In this document: positions 1-8,782 of the stretch, piece by piece
Numbering within the stretch: the stretch's first letter is position 1
Layout: each line of letters opens with the position of its first letter
Source: Rhodococcus koreensis
GTDB lineage: Bacteria; Actinomycetota; Actinomycetes; Mycobacteriales; Mycobacteriaceae
Direction: 5' to 3'
Length of the DNA: 54,476 bases
NCBI RefSeq assembly: GCF_900105905.1
Contig: NZ_FNSV01000009.1
Coordinates: forward strand, 1 to 54,476
Made by a program: the position numbers and the translations under genes
The notes under the pieces: generated by a model
Seen by the model: the letters and a program-made list of their open reading frames with translations, nothing else
Database searches by the model: none
Told to the model about the DNA's origin: nothing

Positions 1-150
1 GAGCCGCTGCGCGGCTCGCAGTGGGCCGATTCCCGTTGCCGCCGATCGAGTCGCTTCGCTCCTCTGCGTTTCCGAGATTAGGCTCTCACCTGCACTTTTA
101 ATCCGGAACGTTCGACCCGGTCCCCCCACACCCCAACCAAGCTGGGGAAG
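1..150. repeat. Palindrome-rich left edge, telomere-like
   Basis: Bases 1-17 form a perfect hairpin with arms GAGCC/GGCTC around GCTGCGC. A second heptamer, GCTTCGC, lies at 53-59. A further hairpin, CCCCA/TGGGG, follows at about 131-147. Short hairpins with a GCTNCGC centre are a known feature of actinomycete linear-replicon telomeres, including those of rhodococcal linear plasmids. The window edge coincides with the first hairpin, so this could be a true replicon end, or only a contig edge cut in a repeat. No terminal-protein gene is seen nearby. Confidence 0.35.
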
Positions 151-690
151 CGGGTGGGTGCGCCCGACCCGCCGCACACCCACCCTCCCCGCACCGCTCC
201 ATGTCATACCCAAAGCATACCACCCACCCTCCACGCAACTCGCACAGTCGAAAACATCGCAACACCCAAAACTATTGATCTACAACATATTACGTACCTT
301 ACAATCTCATATTTGTGCACAACACTTGTAAATAGTTATTACACAATTGGTTACTCAAACATATTGCAAGTCAACAACTTTCAAATGTCCTCCAAAACGG
401 GCGAAACGGACACCCACGCCGCCCCCGGCACCGGCCCCTCCCCGACACCTCTCCGGCACTCCGCCCCCACAGGTCGCCGGCGACCCCGCATCACAAACCG
501 GGGACATGCCATCACACCAGGTCACAACCCCATCACACCTCTCACACAGGCGCGGCCCGCACCCCGGAAACCGGATGCGGGCCGCGGCTTGCGGGGTGCG
601 GGGTGCGGCGGTCCACGTCACGGAGTCCAGCCAGGGCCGATCCTCCCGGCCCTCCACATACACCCCACCCGGCGGACCATCGAGCCACGC
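151..690. other. Non-coding stretch with an AT-rich core
   Basis: No credible gene is seen. The part from about 240 to 390 is clearly AT-richer than anything else in this GC-rich window and holds short ACAAC/TTGTAA-type repeats and runs of A and T. Long open frames across it have the low-complexity Pro/Arg/His composition of antisense or non-coding GC-rich DNA. It may be an unwinding or replication-related element or transferred DNA; the sequence alone does not decide. Confidence 0.4.
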
Positions 691-1041
691 TCAGTCCGGG
701 GTGAAGAACAGGTCCATCCCGATCACGAACCACGCCGCCAACGCGGCGATCGGCACAAACGGAACGGCGAACTGCCGGGCAGCGCGCCACGGAACCGTCA
801 CCAGCACCGCCGGTCCCGCCCAGCTCACCCAATACCCGACCGGCGGCGGATCCAGCCCGAACGACGTGAACGACCCGTGCGGATACACCCGAGGTCGCGG
901 AACCTCGAAAAAGTGCTGCCACAAGATCACCGCCGGCACATAGCAAAAGAACCCCACCAGCAGACCCGCGCACACCCCCAGCGAAATCCGCCAACCCCTC
1001 GCCGAGCCCACGGGTGTCACCTCGTCCACACCACCCATCAT
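691..1041 (-). CDS. Small predicted membrane protein, unknown family
   Basis: About 116 residues from the start at 1041, which follows GTGAGG by a few bases; an in-frame start at 1101 would add 20 residues. There are three hydrophobic segments: an N-terminal one (SLGVCAGLLVGFFCYVPAVI), a central one around VGYWVSWAGPAVLVTVPW, and a C-terminal one (PFVPIAALAAWFVIGMDLFF). The spacing suits three transmembrane helices. No family is recognised. It stands alone on the minus strand downstream of the DUF5677-like gene, with about 250 bases between them. Confidence 0.55.
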   Translation of the reverse strand: MMGGVDEVTPVGSARGWRISLGVCAGLLVGFFCYVPAVILWQHFFEVPRPRVYPHGSFTSFGLDPPPVGYWVSWAGPAVLVTVPWRAARQFAVPFVPIAALAAWFVIGMDLFFTPD

Positions 1042-1292
1042 CAGCCTCACCGACGACCGATCACCCAGGGACGTGTCATCTCCCCAGGTCAAAGCGCTCA
1101 CCCAGGCCGCCGTTCTTGCCGTCCATCCACGCGATCACATCGAACACCCGCAGCGCCGAGACCTCCTCCGGAAGGCCGGCCTCCTCCCGAATCGACAAGC
1201 AACCGGCGGTGCAACGCCCCGCCGTCGGCCCGCAGCGCCTCCCAGACCGGGTTCAGATGCGAGGACTATCAGGCCGAAGTTCGGCCCCCTGT

Positions 1293-2075
1293 TCAAAGGC
1301 CGGACGACCTCCGCTGGAAATGCGGCTGTGTATCATCCGACCTGAGATCCATAGGGAGTCCGCCGCGACGCGCAATCCTCTCGACTTCCTTCACTCGCGA
1401 CTTCTCCTGCTTCAGGGTCTCGATGACATACGACGCCATGACTGCCGACCAGCCGAGCGCCATCGCCAGGTCCGTCGGCAACTCCGTCGATCCCTTGGGT
1501 CTCAGTCTGAAGTTGTCGGTCGCAGCATCCCATTCCAGGTGGCGAGCCAGCGTGGATGCTGACGGGTGTACTGCGCCAGACAACGACCTGTACACCGTGT
1601 AGATCTTCTTAGTCTTGCCGTCGAATCTGTCGCAAAGGGATTGCATGTTGGGAAAATTCCCTCCGTCGCGCGAAGGATCATCCGCACCGGCGAGAAGATC
1701 GTCCGGGATCTTCGCATACTGCGCAAAGTCCTTGACAAACGCGGCGCTGCTCCGCCGGGTCGCGGCCACGAATGCGCGTTCACCCTGATCCGTGAGCAGG
1801 ACCCATTGAGCGACCAGTGCGTGCTCGAACGCAACCCGCACGTTGGCGACGGCCGGATACACCAGGCCAGTCCTGATGAGCGTCAGGCAGGCCTCGACCT
1901 GGTTCAGTGCATGCCGGGCGATCGGATAGCACACGCGGAAGCAGTGGTTGTCCTCTTCTGCGACCAGGACTCTCGCCGGAGGAGTCTCGAATAGCTGTAG
2001 ACATTCCTCGGCCGCAGCCATCCACCGTGATTCCTCCGGAATGAGCTTCACATCAAGGGAGACCATGGAGCCCAT
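1293..2075 (-). CDS. DUF5677-like protein, SIR2 partner candidate
   Basis: 260 residues, largely helical. The central part (residues about 45-175) shows the pattern of DUF5677/DUF6988-type proteins: an N-terminal helix with HALNQVEACLTLIRTG, then AFEHALVAQWVLL, and a later YRSLSGAVHPSAS segment. These are HEPN-like helical folds often found near phage-defence genes. It begins 57 bases after the SIR2-domain gene on the same strand, so the two are probably one transcript. The molecular role is not known. It might be an RNase-like effector or a partner of the NADase. Family assignment rests on remembered motif patterns. Confidence 0.7.
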   Translation of the reverse strand: MGSMVSLDVKLIPEESRWMAAAEECLQLFETPPARVLVAEEDNHCFRVCYPIARHALNQVEACLTLIRTGLVYPAVANVRVAFEHALVAQWVLLTDQGERAFVAATRRSSAAFVKDFAQYAKIPDDLLAGADDPSRDGGNFPNMQSLCDRFDGKTKKIYTVYRSLSGAVHPSASTLARHLEWDAATDNFRLRPKGSTELPTDLAMALGWSAVMASYVIETLKQEKSRVKEVERIARRGGLPMDLRSDDTQPHFQRRSSGL

Positions 2076-2131
2076 TGTGACGATTGACGGTCACCAGGTT
2101 GAGAACCGGCCCCGGGGGCCACTCGGAATTG

Positions 2132-3946
2132 CTATCCCCACCGCTTGTACTTCGAGACTACTTCGCGATGACGCAGGAGCGTCTCCTCAAGATTCTTGAG
2201 GTCCCCGAGGAGGCCGGTCCACGGCCAGTCTCTCGCCCCCTTAGCTGCGCTCTTGCGGAACTCTTGTTCTGCCGTCAGGCTGCCATCGGCTTTCCATTCT
2301 CGCTCCCCAACGTACTCACCGCTCATAGCCCTGTAGGCGCCTTCAGCTTTGGTCGCTTCTTGAACGAGGCCGACTCTGTACTCATATCCGTGAACAGCTG
2401 ACGCATAACCTTGGTAGTCCGGAAAGAACTCTTGCAGCACCTCTCGAAGGTCTTCTTTCAGCATGTGGCTGCCCGGAAAATTCCAACGAGTTCCCCCGAA
2501 CCGTGGGAGAGCGTTGACGACTTCGCCATCCAATCGAGCATTCACATGAAGTGCGTGGACGGCCGGGACCGACAGGTCGTTCCGATATGGATCACGCATC
2601 TCAACCTCCAGCAGCAGACGAATCAAGTCTGCGTCTCGGTTTCTCGCGACAGAAACCACACCCATCGCTTGGAGCGCCAACAGCGCTGGGTAGAAGCGGG
2701 CATCCCGCAGATGTTGGTTGAACGAGCCGTTAGGAATTGGTGCATTCCCCGCGGATAGGAGTCGTTGCAGGACTTCGCACCACAGTCCTGAGTGCTCACC
2801 TTCATGGTCGTGCCACACTCCGGTTGTGAGCAACCGCAGCAACGGAATCGACGACCGCAAGAATGCTGTATAAGTCTCGTCAACGAGTTCCCAAGTGCAG
2901 TTCGGATCACTGATAGGTTGGTCCCCGATCTCACGAACGACTCGGTCAGTTGCGTCCATCAGAAGGTCATAAAGATCGATCCGGTGAACGGGGTCCGGGA
3001 GGTACCTCTTGAGTCGAGCAATCGCCATCGCAGTAGTCAGTGGAGGTTCAGCGAGCCTTTCCAGCGCCTCGATGCTGGTCTCGAGGTTCGTGAAGAGTTC
3101 GTCTGCGTCGGCCGCCTCGACAACGTGGCCGGCCCGCAAGCTCAATAACCGCCCTGAGGTTGTGCCCTTGCTTGATCTGCGGTCCCAGTAGAGCGGGTAG
3201 CGCCGCGACTGCGCACGGTCGAAGGCAGCGACGAGGGCCGTGTCCCAATCGGCGGACCACCCTGAGATGAGCAGTCCATACTGGTCGAAGACCTGGTCAA
3301 GTAGGTTGTTCCACTCGGCGGGGTATTGCTCCAGCTCCTCTGGGGTGTTGCGTGTTTCCAGATCCGCGTAATCGCCGTGCAGTTTGATCACCGTCGCTCT
3401 CGCGTGGGCGAGGGGCGCCATCCCCTTCACCGCCTCGGGCCGGGAAATCACCTGAGGCGCGATCCCTTCTGCTTCGAGTGCTTGCTCGGTAAGTCGATCG
3501 AAGTTGGTTGTGAGGATGACCCGAACCGTTCCCCGCTTCACGAGCCGCGCGAGGGCTTCGTGTGCGGCGCTGGGAATCCTGGTCCCGTCGGTGCCTGAGG
3601 GTTCGAAGTATCCAGCGAGGAGACCCTGTCTGTTGGCCGGCGTCGGCGCCAACGACTTTAGGAGTGACGAGTAACCGAGCTCACCGTCCGCGTTGGCGGC
3701 CCACCAAGCTTCCGGGTCCTCTTCCGCAGCACTGACCGAATCGGGTGAACCCGGATTCGAAGCAATCGCTATACGTTTGACGAGATCTTTCACCACGCCC
3801 CACCCCGTGGGGATGCCAGCGCCCGTCGAAACGCCCGAGCCGATCAGGACGGCGTACACGCCAGGCTGTGAGTACATCGAAACCGCCAGCATCACGTGCG
3901 GTGTCAGGGCGTTCGAAGGTGACGGCTGTGTCAAAGAACTCTCCAA
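2132..3946 (-). CDS. SIR2-domain protein, probable anti-phage effector
   Basis: 604 residues. The N-terminal SIR2-like Rossmann domain (about 25-290) has the NAD-binding loop GSGVSTGAGIPT at 36-47, the TTNFD signature at 145-149 and KLHGD at 187-191, whose His is the expected catalytic base. LISGWSADWDTAL follows at about 225. The C-terminal 300 residues are helical and not recognised. Bacterial proteins with this SIR2 class usually deplete NAD+ on phage infection (DSR, Thoeris, SIR2-HerA, SPARSA types). The C-terminal half is probably the sensor or partner-binding part. The chosen start lies 18 residues before the first hydrophobic strand. It is followed 57 bases later by the DUF5677-like gene. 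Confidence 0.85.
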   Translation of the reverse strand: MESSLTQPSPSNALTPHVMLAVSMYSQPGVYAVLIGSGVSTGAGIPTGWGVVKDLVKRIAIASNPGSPDSVSAAEEDPEAWWAANADGELGYSSLLKSLAPTPANRQGLLAGYFEPSGTDGTRIPSAAHEALARLVKRGTVRVILTTNFDRLTEQALEAEGIAPQVISRPEAVKGMAPLAHARATVIKLHGDYADLETRNTPEELEQYPAEWNNLLDQVFDQYGLLISGWSADWDTALVAAFDRAQSRRYPLYWDRRSSKGTTSGRLLSLRAGHVVEAADADELFTNLETSIEALERLAEPPLTTAMAIARLKRYLPDPVHRIDLYDLLMDATDRVVREIGDQPISDPNCTWELVDETYTAFLRSSIPLLRLLTTGVWHDHEGEHSGLWCEVLQRLLSAGNAPIPNGSFNQHLRDARFYPALLALQAMGVVSVARNRDADLIRLLLEVEMRDPYRNDLSVPAVHALHVNARLDGEVVNALPRFGGTRWNFPGSHMLKEDLREVLQEFFPDYQGYASAVHGYEYRVGLVQEATKAEGAYRAMSGEYVGEREWKADGSLTAEQEFRKSAAKGARDWPWTGLLGDLKNLEETLLRHREVVSKYKRWG

Positions 3947-4440
3947 ATCTCGAAGCTACCGATTCACTATTGCAGGCGCTTGGTTTGGACAAGGGATAGG
4001 GATAACAACTCATCGCCGTCGGCAAGTCCATGCACCCACGCTGGCCATAGCTGGACCTAACAGTTCACGAAGTTTGGCACAGACGGGGTTGGCGGGCAGC
4101 TGATGTCGGGCGATGTGTGTCGGTTGTTGTCCCGACAGCTGCCACCGCGATCGCGGCCGGCTTACCTGCCTCTCGCCACGGATGGCCAGCCATCTTCGAG
4201 GAACTCGCTGACACCCTTCCACGCATCCGGCATGAAGGTCCGGCATCGCAGGCTCTGACCTCGGGAAACGACACGTCCCCTCATCTCCGAGAGAGCCGAA
4301 CGAGCCCGACAGTGAAACACGCTCAGGGCGCGCCCAGCCGATGAGTCGCCTCTATGGCGCCCTCACAACACACGGCTATCGCCGGATCACTGATGATGCA
4401 CGGATGAGCCGGAGGCGTCACCGCACGCGGTGCGTGTCTC
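3947..4440. other. Stretch without a recognised gene
   Basis: About 490 bases upstream of the SIR2 gene. Frames on both strands are open for only 60-80 codons and have no recognisable family. A plus-strand segment around 4170-4260 reads like a short coding remnant (GWPAIFEELADTLPRIRHE) but has no start, RBS or family. It probably holds the SIR2-gene promoter near 3950-4020 plus degraded DNA. Confidence 0.4.
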
Positions 4441-5305
4441 CTGACCGAGATCTACCGGCTTCTTGTGATGTTGCTCCCTCACATGACACGACCGACCGGC
4501 GTGTATCCCCTACCGCACACTGCGCCGCGCCGCGTCCACGACAGCGAATACTTTGACCGCTATTTCGCGTTCTGCATCCCCGTTCGTGACGTCAAGGATG
4601 CCGACGTGCGCGCTGACCTGACGCACCAGGTGCAGGCGGGGGAATGAGCGCACGATTCGCTGACCGCGAATGCATCGGTGACGACGCCTGCCGGCGTCTC
4701 GCGCGCGGTGCCAGGTCCTGCACAACCTCGACGTCATCGTGCAGGCTCCGGGGGACAGTCCGCGGCGGCTGCGCACCTGATTACCGAGGAAATCATCTCG
4801 CCCAGTGGCAGCAACCTGGCGTATTCACGGGTGGGATGAGGTGGTCTACTACACGTTGTTCGGGGGGGGGGGCGATCTGCGCGGCGAGTGCCACCGAGGA
4901 AGCCACCAGGTTCGTCGATGACTACCGGGTGCGGTTCGGTATGTCTGCGATCGTCGATGTTCTGGCGCGACCGACGGAAGTGCCCTCGGTGGACCCGGCC
5001 CAGGTTTTGGCGGCAACTTCGGCGCTGCGTGGGGAGGTGATCAGCCTCGCGGTGCGAGCCCTGACCACCGAGATCCCGTATGAGGAATGGGCGGACACCT
5101 CTGCGCTCAACCTCGCTCGCTACCTCGACGAGGACCTGTGGGCCCGACTGCGTCGGGAGGTACAGCACTTGCTGGACTCAGGATCTGCAACCCAAGGGGC
5201 GCCGAGATCGACTTCCAGGACATTTCCCTGGCCAACCGCAAGGTGTACGCCGCGAAAGCAATCCGCCAACTGCTCGGAGAACAGGACATTCCCGACGCCA
5301 GCTGA
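4441..5305 (+). pseudogene. Broken P-loop NTPase-type gene, 3' part only
   Basis: Three coding-like pieces lie in different frames. The piece at 4441-4647 reads LTEIYRLLVMLLPHM and then SEYFDRYFAFCIPVRDVKDADV, typical of the lid/C-terminal part of KAP- or YobI-like P-loop NTPases (FDRYFAF...VPDVSD pattern). The piece at about 4890-5195 reads EATRFVDDYRVRFGMSAIVDVL onward. The last at about 5200-5305 ends GAEIDFQDISLANRKVYAAK and so on to a stop. The N-terminal Walker region is absent. A run of 11 G residues (4862-4872) sits at one break. Assignment to the KAP/YobI class is tentative; that the gene is broken is clear. Confidence 0.55.
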
Positions 5306-5581
5306 ACCATAGTCCTCCTCTCGACTCCTCGTCGATCACGGATCCTGCTGCAGTGAACCCGCGATTGCCGACGCGAACTCCCGCGTCCCATGGGAAACGC
5401 CCGATCCGTTGTCGCGCCAGACAGAACCGGTCTGGACTACGGAGGTATGTCCGACTTCGGGGAAGTCCACAGTCACGCCGATCGGCTCACTAGTGAGACC
5501 GCAACCTCGGCCGTGCAGCATCTTTCACAGGAATTCCCGGGTCGCCGAGGGTGTGACGTCATCGCAACCTATGGCGGGGAT

Positions 5582-6268
5582 CTACGGCTCGCCCTCTGTC
5601 TCCGACGCTTCGTCGGGGTTCTGTTGGACGAAGACCATCCTGCGCCGCAATCGCAGTGGATCCTCAGGGTTCTCTCGCCGCAACTGCTCCACACGTTGCA
5701 TGATTCCGTCCCAGCCATCCCTCACCTGAATCGGCGTCGCGTAATGCGCCCAAGCCACCGTCGAGAGTGACATCGACGCCTTGTAGAGCGCATCTCTCAA
5801 GAGGTCTTGGGAAGTCCAGATCATCAGAGCGCGAATATGTTCGAGCGACAGCCCGGAGATATCGAACTGGCGACCTTCGATGATCCCTTTCTCCATACCG
5901 GTGAAGTCGAGCTGTTGCCGTAGGAGCTCGTAAGCCTCGACGATCGATTCCGTTGTCTTTACCAGAACTGCATGGGCGTTCATAGCCGTGTCAGCGAGAG
6001 TCTTGGTCGCATGCTTTAGGTCATCCTCGACATCACCACGCCCCAGGAGGGCATCGAGCGAGATGTCGAACAGAGCGGCCAGCTCCGCTGCCTCGTCCAA
6101 CTTGATCGCGCGTGTTCCCGCCTCGATCTTCGCGATGGTCGTCGGATGTGCGGTGAGACCGCGCTCGGCAAGGCGCTTGGCGAGATCTTCCTGAGACCAG
6201 CGTCTTGCCATCCTTTCCGCCTTGATTCGCTTGCGGAAATAGCTCTCGGCACGATCATCCCTTCCCAT
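5582..6268 (-). CDS. XRE-family HTH transcriptional regulator
   Basis: 228 residues. The Cro/CI-type HTH spans about residues 13-75 (MARRWSQEDLAKRLAERG, then HPTTIAKIEAGTRAIKLDEA, then FDISLDALLG). The remaining 150 residues are helical with no recognised ligand domain. The start codon at 6268 lies inside a perfect inverted repeat (TTCCCA-TAT-TGGGAA, 6262-6276), a natural autoregulatory operator. The gene is divergent from the RelE/HigB-like toxin at 6460 with 191 bases between, so it may control the toxin as well as itself. Confidence 0.85.
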   Translation of the reverse strand: MGRDDRAESYFRKRIKAERMARRWSQEDLAKRLAERGLTAHPTTIAKIEAGTRAIKLDEAAELAALFDISLDALLGRGDVEDDLKHATKTLADTAMNAHAVLVKTTESIVEAYELLRQQLDFTGMEKGIIEGRQFDISGLSLEHIRALMIWTSQDLLRDALYKASMSLSTVAWAHYATPIQVRDGWDGIMQRVEQLRRENPEDPLRLRRRMVFVQQNPDEASETEGEP

Positions 6269-6360
6269 ATTGGGAATATACCCGTTTAAGGTTGCCGTGG
6301 GGCGAATAGTCTGTTGAACTGTACATATACCAAATTGGGTGCAACAACATATTGGGAAGG
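6262..6360. promoter_or_regulatory. Operator cluster in the XRE/toxin divergent region
   Basis: There are three related sites: TTCCCATATTGGGAA (6262-6276, perfect 6-bp arms), CCAAATTGG (about 6330-6338, 4-bp arms) and CATATTGGGAAGG (6348-6360, sharing CATATTGGGAA with the first). They flank the start of the XRE gene and lie upstream of the toxin gene. This is the usual architecture for cooperative binding of a dimeric XRE repressor. That the XRE protein at 5582-6268 binds here is inference from position and symmetry. Confidence 0.6.
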
Positions 6361-6459
6361 AATTGCCGCCCGTGTTTCAACCTCGGCCACAGCCCGCCAG
6401 CCCCAAGGGCGCCTCGGATCGCTCCATGGCTACCCGACAAGAGAAGGTGCGGTCGAGCA

Positions 6460-6951
6460 ATGTCACCAGATAAGCGATCCCGCCGCGCCCGCACACCGAA
6501 GAAGACTCGCGACGACCTCCCCGCCCAGAGCCGCCCGTCCTCCGACGACCCCCATGAGATCGTGTACTTCCGCCGCTACATCGGAGCCGATTCGGCGCCA
6601 GGCCGCGAGTACCTCCAAGGACTCCCTACCAAGGTTCGCGCGACCATGAGTGCATGTTTGATCGCCGTCGCGAAAACACCCCCTAAGCGGTTCGCCGGCG
6701 GCGGGTATTGGGAGGCCATGCACGGCAGCATGACCGGCTGGTTCGAGGTTCGAGTCGACGGTCCTGGACGCACGCATCACCGGCTATTCTGTCGACTCGA
6801 TTACGACGCCGAGGGGTACGACAAGCCACTGCTTGTGGTCATCACGGGGATGAGCAAGCCGTTCCGAACCACATTCTCAGAAGACGATTATGCTGCCGTA
6901 CGCGAACTAGGTGACGAGTATTTCGCCAAGAATCCCCGCTCACTCAACTAA
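6460..6951 (+). CDS. RelE/HigB-like toxin of a TA pair
   Basis: 163 residues from ATG 6460; an upstream in-frame ATG at 6352 would add 36 residues of Pro/Arg-rich, non-conserved sequence. From about residue 30 the sequence follows the RelE/HigB toxin fold: HEIVYFRRYIG, a LP.KVRATMSACLIAVA helix, RFAGGGYWEAMHG, GWFEVRVDGPGRTHHRLFCR and LLVVITGMSKPF. Such toxins cleave mRNA at the ribosome. The gene end overlaps by 4 bases the stop of a convergent HTH gene that looks like its antitoxin, an unusual layout because TA genes are normally co-directional. Confidence 0.75.
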   Translation: MSPDKRSRRARTPKKTRDDLPAQSRPSSDDPHEIVYFRRYIGADSAPGREYLQGLPTKVRATMSACLIAVAKTPPKRFAGGGYWEAMHGSMTGWFEVRVDGPGRTHHRLFCRLDYDAEGYDKPLLVVITGMSKPFRTTFSEDDYAAVRELGDEYFAKNPRSLN

Positions 6952-7349
6952 CACGTGGCCGCGTCGAACACATCGATGGCAGCGCGCAGCTCGGCCTGAT
7001 CTTGCACCTCACCGTCGACGAGAGCCTTGGACAAGGCGGAACCCTGCCGGTCATTCAGGGGTTCCAGAGTCAACCGGAAGCCCACTGCAGCAGCCAACTC
7101 CGAGACCGTACCCAACGTCGGGTTGGACGAAGAGGCACTCAGCAGCCGACGAACTGCTGCAGGTTCGACAGAGACCGCCCTTGCCAGGGCCGCCTTACTC
7201 AAATGGGCAGCTTCGCGTGCATCGTCGATCCCATTGATGATGGAATCAACGGTCTTGATCCTGATGGACTCCAGCAGAAACGCGCGCAGAAACTCCGGAT
7301 CTTCAAGATCCTCGGCAAGATCGTCCCAAAAGACGCTGTGGCTATCCAT
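6948..7349 (-). CDS. HigA-like HTH antitoxin
   Basis: 133 residues from ATG 7349, which follows GAGAGGGG; an upstream start at 7364 is possible. The N-terminal acidic helix (SVFWDDLAEDLEDPEFLRAF) is followed by an XRE-type HTH at about 48-95 (LSKAALARAVSVEPAAVRRL, then NPTLGTVSELAAAVGFRLTL). This is the pattern of HigA-type antitoxins. It runs convergently into the RelE/HigB-like toxin with a 4-base overlap of the two stop codons. The pairing is inferred from families and adjacency; the separate XRE gene at 5582 could be the true partner or an extra regulator. Confidence 0.7.
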   Translation of the reverse strand: MDSHSVFWDDLAEDLEDPEFLRAFLLESIRIKTVDSIINGIDDAREAAHLSKAALARAVSVEPAAVRRLLSASSSNPTLGTVSELAAAVGFRLTLEPLNDRQGSALSKALVDGEVQDQAELRAAIDVFDAATC

Positions 7350-7364
7350 ACCGGCCCCTCTCAA

Positions 7365-7899
7365 CTAAACGTAACATACATGATACGCACCGACGTGGGG
7401 TGACGCTACGCCCGTTTTACCCGCGCGACAACCGCGTGACGGCTCCCAGGACTTTGGAGGCGTGTTCAGCGGCCAGTAACCGCTGCTCGCGGGCGTATAC
7501 CTCAAGCAGGAAAGGGAGCCTCCCCAGCGCGAGACACGGCCCAACTGCGCCTCGCAGGGCATCGGCCCTACCGTGGGCCACGTGAGCGCAATCCCGGTGG
7601 CCATCGACGTGACCGATCCCGGCGCCGAGGGAATCATCCGCCTTCTGACGTACGCGGTGGGATCGGCAGATCTAGACCGCCTCGACGTGGCGCTGCTGCC
7701 CTACCGTAACCGGATCCGCGGTCCTCGCCGTCGCCCAATCCCCGCAGAAGCCGATCGGTGTGCAACCCGGTGGCAGATGCTGGGATCGAACCATGCCGAC
7801 TCGTCGCCACCCACGCGCGTCGAGGACCCCGGACAAGGTGGAGACGTCGAGCGTCGTCAACGCGGCGGCGGCCCCGGAGCAGCAGTCTGACCTCATAGC
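7365..7899. other. Stretch without a recognised gene
   Basis: About 535 bases. A plus-strand frame near 7573-7730 has coding-like composition (AIPVAIDVTDPGAEGIIRLL) but runs into Arg/Pro-rich sequence and matches no family. The antisense frame is equally open and equally unconvincing. Most likely degraded coding DNA. Confidence 0.35.
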
Positions 7900-8085
7900 G
7901 TGTCACCGCCCCGGCCCTCGAGAGCAAGCTCGGGGTGTCAGCGCATCGCAGGCTCCGCCTACCGCATCCCCATCCGACTCAGCGACGACGAATACACCCG
8001 CGCCCACGCCGCCGCCCGCACAGCCGGCCAGAACCTCGAAACCTGGATCCACGACCGCATCACCGAGCTCCATCCCGATCCCTAG
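7900..8085 (+). CDS. Small RHH-antitoxin-like or toxin-associated protein
   Basis: 61 residues from a GTG at 7900; the true start may be further in. The C-terminal 40 residues (YRIPIRLSDDEYTRAHAAAR, TAGQNLETWIHDRITELHPD) have the strand-helix-helix pattern of ribbon-helix-helix DNA-binding proteins: a short basic strand, then a helix with DDEYTRAHAAA, then a second helix. No toxin gene follows; the next 700 bases are degraded. It could be an orphan antitoxin. The call rests on secondary-structure pattern only. Confidence 0.4.
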   Translation: MSPPRPSRASSGCQRIAGSAYRIPIRLSDDEYTRAHAAARTAGQNLETWIHDRITELHPDP

Positions 8086-8782
8086 TAGGGGCCTCCATCC
8101 ACCGTGCATCACTCCATCACCGTCACGGTCATGACATCCACCCAGGACCGGACGCAACTCGAGCCACTCGTGATCGCCCCCCACCCGCACCCTGAGCCGC
8201 GGACAACTCGAGCGCCCGCTCATGGCTGTCGACATCGATCACCATCCAACCTGCGATCACTGGGGCGTTTGCGGGCGATCAGCTTCGTCGCCCTTCATCC
8301 CGCCCAATCCCAGCAGCTCCCGAAGGGCAGGTCACAGGCGGGCCGCCCCGGGGCCAGCGACTCCGGTTCGACGCACCAGGTCCCGATCCGGGCCACTGCC
8401 GTCAGAAGCGCGTCAGCGTCTCCGACTCGGCGTGCAGGATCGCCCGCGCCGCCCTCGGTGGGACCTGCACGGACTCAGGAACGTCACCGCGACCAGATCC
8501 TCCGCGGTGGACCGGAACGCCTCCTGCACACTCTTTGTCGCCCACGTGCCGACGCTCAACCCGTCGTAATCCACTCCCGCCAGTGGAAATGCCTTTCTAC
8601 CGGACTCCAGATGCCTCCCACAGCCAGAGATCTGGAGATCGGCGTATGGGAGGCAACCTTCAGGTCGGTGCATGTGCCCGCTCGAAACACATATATTCCG
8701 CAGGGCATTTGCCGGATCGCCGGGAATGTATCCTTTATCTGCTGCCGCCCATTCGAGGGCCGAGTTACTAAGGGGTTATTGC
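8086..8782. other. Degraded stretch with minus-strand coding remnants
   Basis: No intact gene. On the minus strand between about 8660 and 8290 there are coding-like pieces in more than one frame: DYDGLSVGTWATKSVQEAFR and following, and further on AVARIGTWCVEPESLAPG ending at a stop. They may be one frameshifted gene of unknown family. The last 100 bases before 8783 are AT-richer and likely hold the kinase-gene promoter; AAGGGG at about 8770 is a plausible RBS. Confidence 0.4.

Noticed and set aside
154..1602. Long open frame on the plus strand (482 codons)
   Set aside because: Pro/Arg/His-rich low-complexity translation, no family, overlaps antisense the better-supported small membrane protein and the DUF5677-like gene.
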